A DNA stretch of 64,000 nucleotides from DASVTR01 sp033855775 (GTDB taxonomy: Bacteria > Acidobacteriota > Blastocatellia > Pyrinomonadales > Pyrinomonadaceae): the NCBI GenBank assembly GCA_033855775.1, contig JAWVFT010000130.1:17784-81783 (forward strand). The letters run 5' to 3'. Positions 60,958 through 64,000 of this stretch are shown piece after piece. Numbering within the stretch: position 1 is the stretch's first letter; each line of letters starts with the position of its first letter. Both the position numbers and the translations under genes were made by a program. Under the pieces are notes generated by a model. That model saw nothing but the letters and a program-made list of their open reading frames with translations. It had not been told where the DNA came from and searched no databases.

Positions 60958-62541
60958 ATGAGCGTTCAAACGGTGGACAGAGGACAAGCGGCGGCGAGCG
61001 AGATTGTTTCGCGTGACCCGGCGAGCGGCGAAGAGTTGGGCCGCACGCAGGCGGCGACCGATGCGGAGGTATTGGCGGCAGTCGCGCGAGCGCGCGCGGC
61101 GCAGGCTGATTGGGCTACGCGTTCTTTCCGCGAGCGCGGGGCGGCGGTGTTGCGCGCGCGCCAAATCGTGCTCGACGAGTTGGAAGAGATTGCGCGGCTC
61201 ATCTCAAGAGAGAGCGGCAAGCCTTTGGCCGAAGCTCTCTCAATGGAACTCGCGCCGACGCTCGACCTGATGCAGCACTTCGCGCGGCGCACGGAGAAGA
61301 TGCTCCGCCCGCAGAAGATTGACATAGGGCAATACGGCTTGATGGGCCGCACGTCGCAGATTATCTACAGGCCGCTCGGAGTCGTCGGGATTATCTCGCC
61401 GTGGAATTTCCCCTGGGCCATTCCGCTCGGCGAAGTAGTGATGGCTTTGATGGCGGGCAACGCGGTCGTGCTCAAGCCTTCGGAGTTGACGACGCTGGTC
61501 GGCTTGAAGATTGGCGAAGTCTTTCGTCGTGCCGCTTTGCCCGAAGGATTGCTGGCGGTCGTCGCGGGCGACGGGCGCGCGGGCGCGGCCCTCGTCGAAG
61601 CAAACGTGGACAAGATTATGTTCACGGGCAGCGTGGCGACCGGCAAGCGCGTGGCCGAAGCGGCGGCGCGCAGGCTCTTGCCGGTGGTGTTGGAGTTGGG
61701 CGGCAAAGACCCGATGATTGTGCTGGACGATGCTGACGTAGCGGTCGCGGCGGGCGCGGCTGTGTGGGGCGCGTTCTGCAATTCGGGGCAGGCGTGCGCC
61801 TCCGTCGAGCGTTGCTATGTGCAGGAAGCAATCGCCCCGCGCTTCACCGAAGAGGTCGTCAAACAAACACGCGCGCTCAAGCAGGCGGCTGGCACGGAGA
61901 GCGACACGGACATCGGCGCGATGTCGAGCGAGCGACAGTTGAGCATCGTCGCCGCGCACGTTGACGAAGCGTTGGCGCAGGGAGCGCACGCGCTGACGGG
62001 CGGGCGTCGCGCGCCGAAACTCGAAGGGCCGTTCTACGAGCCGACCGTCCTGGCCGGTGTCACGCACGAGATGACAGTGATGCGCGAGGAGACGTTCGGC
62101 CCTGTGCTGCCTTTGATGACCTTCAAGACGGAAGAGGAAGCCGTGGGCCTAGCTAACGATAGCCGGTTCGGTTTGACCGCGAGCGTGTGGACGAAAGACA
62201 TCGCGCGCGGCAGGCGGCTGGCGGAAAGAATCGAAGCCGGAACCGTGATGGTCAACGAAACGCTGTACACGCACGGCGTGGCGCAGACGCCCTGGGGCGG
62301 GATGAAGCAGAGCGGCTTGGGCCGCACGCACGGGCGGCTCGGACTCCTTGAGTTGGTCACGCCGCAGCACATACACGTCAATCGCGTCAGCAACGTCCGC
62401 GACCTGTGGTGGTTCCGCTATACGCCGCAGACGGTCAATCTCTTTCGCGGCTTCGCCAGACGTTTCGCCAGCGGCTCGGCCCTGCAAACGTCAAGGCTGC
62501 TGCCGCAAATCATGCGTCGCCTCTTCGAGCGGCGCGACTAA
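60958..62541 (+). CDS. Aldehyde dehydrogenase family protein
   Basis: The 527-residue protein starts at the ATG in 'MSVQTVDRGQAAASE', preceded by GCGGAGGC. It shows 'GIISPWNFPWAIPLGEVVMA', 'FTGSVATGKRVAEAAARRL', 'LELGGKDPMIVLDDAD' (Glu) and the nucleophile Cys in 'FCNSGQACASVERCY'. The family oxidises aldehydes to acids with NAD(P). Its C-terminal ~40 residues are extra and basic. It is divergent from the aminopeptidase. The substrate is not evident. Confidence 0.93.
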   Translation: MSVQTVDRGQAAASEIVSRDPASGEELGRTQAATDAEVLAAVARARAAQADWATRSFRERGAAVLRARQIVLDELEEIARLISRESGKPLAEALSMELAPTLDLMQHFARRTEKMLRPQKIDIGQYGLMGRTSQIIYRPLGVVGIISPWNFPWAIPLGEVVMALMAGNAVVLKPSELTTLVGLKIGEVFRRAALPEGLLAVVAGDGRAGAALVEANVDKIMFTGSVATGKRVAEAAARRLLPVVLELGGKDPMIVLDDADVAVAAGAAVWGAFCNSGQACASVERCYVQEAIAPRFTEEVVKQTRALKQAAGTESDTDIGAMSSERQLSIVAAHVDEALAQGAHALTGGRRAPKLEGPFYEPTVLAGVTHEMTVMREETFGPVLPLMTFKTEEEAVGLANDSRFGLTASVWTKDIARGRRLAERIEAGTVMVNETLYTHGVAQTPWGGMKQSGLGRTHGRLGLLELVTPQHIHVNRVSNVRDLWWFRYTPQTVNLFRGFARRFASGSALQTSRLLPQIMRRLFERRD

Positions 62542-62567
62542 TCACCGCATGCGATGCCGGAAACAGG

Positions 62568-62689
62568 ATTTCACGCTGGAGGCGCAAAGAACGGAAAAAC
62601 CGAAGTTCGCAAAGAAGCAGTTCAAGGCTTTGATGAAACTCAAGCCTTTGCGCCTTCTGTATTTTCTTCTTCGCGCCTTGGCGTGAAAT
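62568..62689. repeat. Imperfect long inverted repeat after the aldehyde dehydrogenase gene
   Basis: ATTTCACGC(TGGA)GGCGC at 62568-62585 pairs with GCGCC(TTG)GCGTGAAAT at 62673-62689. An inner pair (AAGGCTTTGA with TCAAGCCTT, about 62625-62650) strengthens it. It can act as a terminator. Confidence 0.7.
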
Positions 62690-62729
62690 GCTTCTTGATT
62701 CTCGCTTCCGGCTGACAGGAGATTTTTCA

Positions 62730-63182
62730 ATGTTCCAGAAACGTTTCTTAAGCTTTCTCTGCTCGCTCTTGTTGCTCTGCGCGGCATCGCTGTTGAGCAT
62801 CGCGCCCGCGAAAGATGTTGGACTGCGACTCGATGCGCAGGAGGAGCGAGGCGGGCGCATCAGGCCGCCGGATGCCCTCAACTGCTCACGCAACGATTTG
62901 ACTTCGTTTACGGGACGCGTGCTTTCATACTCGCGCTCGAACAGTCGGCTCTTTATCCGCGTGCGAACCGACGAGCAGACGACGGAGAATTTCACGCTCA
63001 ACTACCGGCAGAAGGACGGCCCCGCCAGATGGTTTCTGCTGCGGGCCGAGCCGTTCAAGGCTGGCGATTGGAAGTTGATTGAAACGCGGCGGGGACGTTT
63101 GCGCAGCGGCATGCGCGCGACCGTCTGGGTTTGCCAGACCAACCGGAAGCCTGTCATTGATTGGCAGCCGCCGGAGCGTTAA
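62730..63182 (+). CDS. Small secreted hypothetical protein
   Basis: The 150-residue protein has a signal peptide (about 1-28, 'LLSIAPAKD') with CAGGAG upstream. Its mature part is beta-rich ('FTGRVLSYSRSNSRLFIRV', 'ENFTLNYR') with two Cys, one near each end ('LNCSRND' and 'WVCQTN'), that may form a disulfide. I do not recognise the family. It stands alone. Confidence 0.65.
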   Translation: MFQKRFLSFLCSLLLLCAASLLSIAPAKDVGLRLDAQEERGGRIRPPDALNCSRNDLTSFTGRVLSYSRSNSRLFIRVRTDEQTTENFTLNYRQKDGPARWFLLRAEPFKAGDWKLIETRRGRLRSGMRATVWVCQTNRKPVIDWQPPER

Positions 63183-63233
63183 AGGCAGCGCGAAGACAAA
63201 TGAGACGACGCGCGAAGACGAAGCGGGCGAGCG

Positions 63234-63304
63234 TTATCGTTCACCTCAAGTGAAGGCGCATTATCATTCGCTTCAAGTGAAGGCGCGCGGTATCGTTCGC
63301 TTCG
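63234..63304. repeat. About 29-bp direct repeats
   Basis: Two and a half units around TATCGTTCACCTCAAGTGAA and TATCATTCGCTTCAAGTGAA fill the spacer before the rhodanese gene. I see no gene here. Confidence 0.7.
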
Positions 63305-63796
63305 CTAACGATTGTTGTTAGAGCTTTCGGTGGGCAACCCTGCGGCAGTCCAAGCGTCTAGGCCGCCGGTGAGCGCGCTGGCGTTCTCGATTCCCTGCTT
63401 TTGTAATTCCTGCACGGCATGGCCGCTGAGTCCCTCGTGCTTGCAGGCGCAGTAGGTGACGATTAACTTCTCGCGCGGCAACTCACCGGCGCGCCTGGCA
63501 ATCTCTCCGAGCGGCAACAGGCGCGCTCCCTTGATGTGTCCCAACTCATACTCGACCGTGCCGCGCACGTCCAAGATGACGGCGCGGTCTTGCGCCAGAG
63601 CCGCGCGCGCCTCTTCGACGCTGATGCGGCGCACTCCGTCATCCGGCGTCGCAGCCGTTGACTCATTAGCGTTAGAACCGCTTTGTCGTGCTTGCGATTG
63701 TTGTAGCTGCGGCTGCTGCTGGCCTTTGTTCACGCAGGCGGCCAGCATGATGACGACGGCGACGAGCGTTAAGCTGAGCGAAAGTCTGCGGCGCAT
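63305..63796 (-). CDS. Rhodanese-domain lipoprotein
   Basis: The 163-residue protein has a lipoprotein signal with lipobox 'MLAACV', then a Gln/Ser-rich linker. The rhodanese-like domain (about 60-160) shows 'RISVEEARAALAQDRAVILD' (the Asp and 'DVRG') and the active-site loop 'YCACKHEGLS' with Cys. It may transfer sulfur or bind anions in the periplasm. It is transcribed on the minus strand from the right edge of the window. Confidence 0.85.
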   Translation of the reverse strand: MRRRLSLSLTLVAVVIMLAACVNKGQQQPQLQQSQARQSGSNANESTAATPDDGVRRISVEEARAALAQDRAVILDVRGTVEYELGHIKGARLLPLGEIARRAGELPREKLIVTYCACKHEGLSGHAVQELQKQGIENASALTGGLDAWTAAGLPTESSNNNR

Positions 63797-64000
63797 CTTC
63801 TTCTTCTCCGACCGTGTTCGTTGCGATGAATAAAGAAGGGACGCTTCGTTTAAAAAGCGCCCCTTCTCTTTAGAATGACCGTTCGATTCATCAACCCGAA
63901 AGATTGCTTTAACGATAGGTCAGACATTGCGAGTCGGCGCGGGCCGATTGTCCTGTTGTGAACCTGTACATGCAGGAGTCGTCTGAGTAGTCCATGAAGT
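63797..64000. other. Right-edge spacer
   Basis: The last 204 bp contain no convincing gene. TTTAAAAAGCG...CGCCCCTTCTCTTT and nearby sequence are AT-richer and may hold the promoter of the rhodanese gene. Confidence 0.3.

Overview
The window reads as a chromosomal segment of a GC-rich (about 60% by eye) bacterium, most likely an acidobacterium of the Blastocatellia type. This is inferred from two VWFA-related proteins of the kind expanded in Acidobacteria (70-1227 and 35144-36457), an Oar-like TonB-dependent receptor, an S46 peptidase, and spacers full of short direct and inverted repeats. I could not run searches, so family names rest on motifs read by eye.

Left edge (1-3016): a secreted VWFA-type protein, a perfect-stem terminator, a response regulator with an HD-GYP output domain, and tRNA-Leu(CAA) with a readable sigma70-type promoter.

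Main accessory locus (3017-22717, all + strand, tightly packed): a candidate bacterial ubiquitin-like conjugation system joined to an AAA+ chaperone-type conflict system. In order: tandem-RING protein, E1-like ThiF enzyme, nucleoside deoxyribosyltransferase/TIR-like protein, Ubl-E2 fusion, JAB/JAMM isopeptidase-like protein, a 75-residue protein ending Cys-Gly, an unknown protein, a 1214-residue WD40/degenerate-vWA/TIR-like fusion, an FtsH/Cdc48-type AAA ATPase, a MoxR ATPase, two small accessory proteins, a zinc-ribbon pseudokinase, and a zinc-finger/TPR-like protein. RING, E2, E1, JAB and Ubl in one operon is the complete set of ubiquitin logic. AAA ATPase plus MoxR plus (degenerate) vWA matches the 'ternary' conflict systems described by comparative genomics. 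A plausible model is that the WD40, pseudokinase and RING parts sense or scaffold, E1-E2-RING tags targets, JAB reverses tagging, the ATPases remodel, and the TIR-like and deoxyribosyltransferase-like domains act as nucleotide-targeting effectors.

22743-29506: an AmrS-type radical SAM enzyme only 25 bp after the cluster, a B12-binding radical SAM protein, a glycine-rich RRM protein followed by a RhlE-like DEAD-box helicase, and a circularly permuted ATP-grasp protein.

29790-48977: mostly envelope and secreted functions: S46 peptidase, amidase_2-like protein, M48 lipoprotein, VWFA protein, AMIN-like protein, DEDDh exonuclease, fused M16 peptidase, TonB-dependent receptor, BNR-repeat lipoprotein and a thioredoxin-like secreted protein. 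A SelW/Rdx-type selenoprotein gene (38073-38306, minus strand) sits here. Its in-frame UGA occupies the second position of the CxxC redox motif, so ordinary ORF calling misses it. A 21-bp tandem repeat array lies at 47183-47434.

49185-64000: NAD-type isocitrate dehydrogenase, ThiO-like oxidase, three thioredoxin-fold proteins in a row, a DHH phosphoesterase, a complete 3031-bp IS1-like element with 26-bp inverted repeats, an 8-bp target duplication and three passenger genes, then Xaa-Pro aminopeptidase, an aldehyde dehydrogenase, a small secreted protein and a rhodanese lipoprotein.
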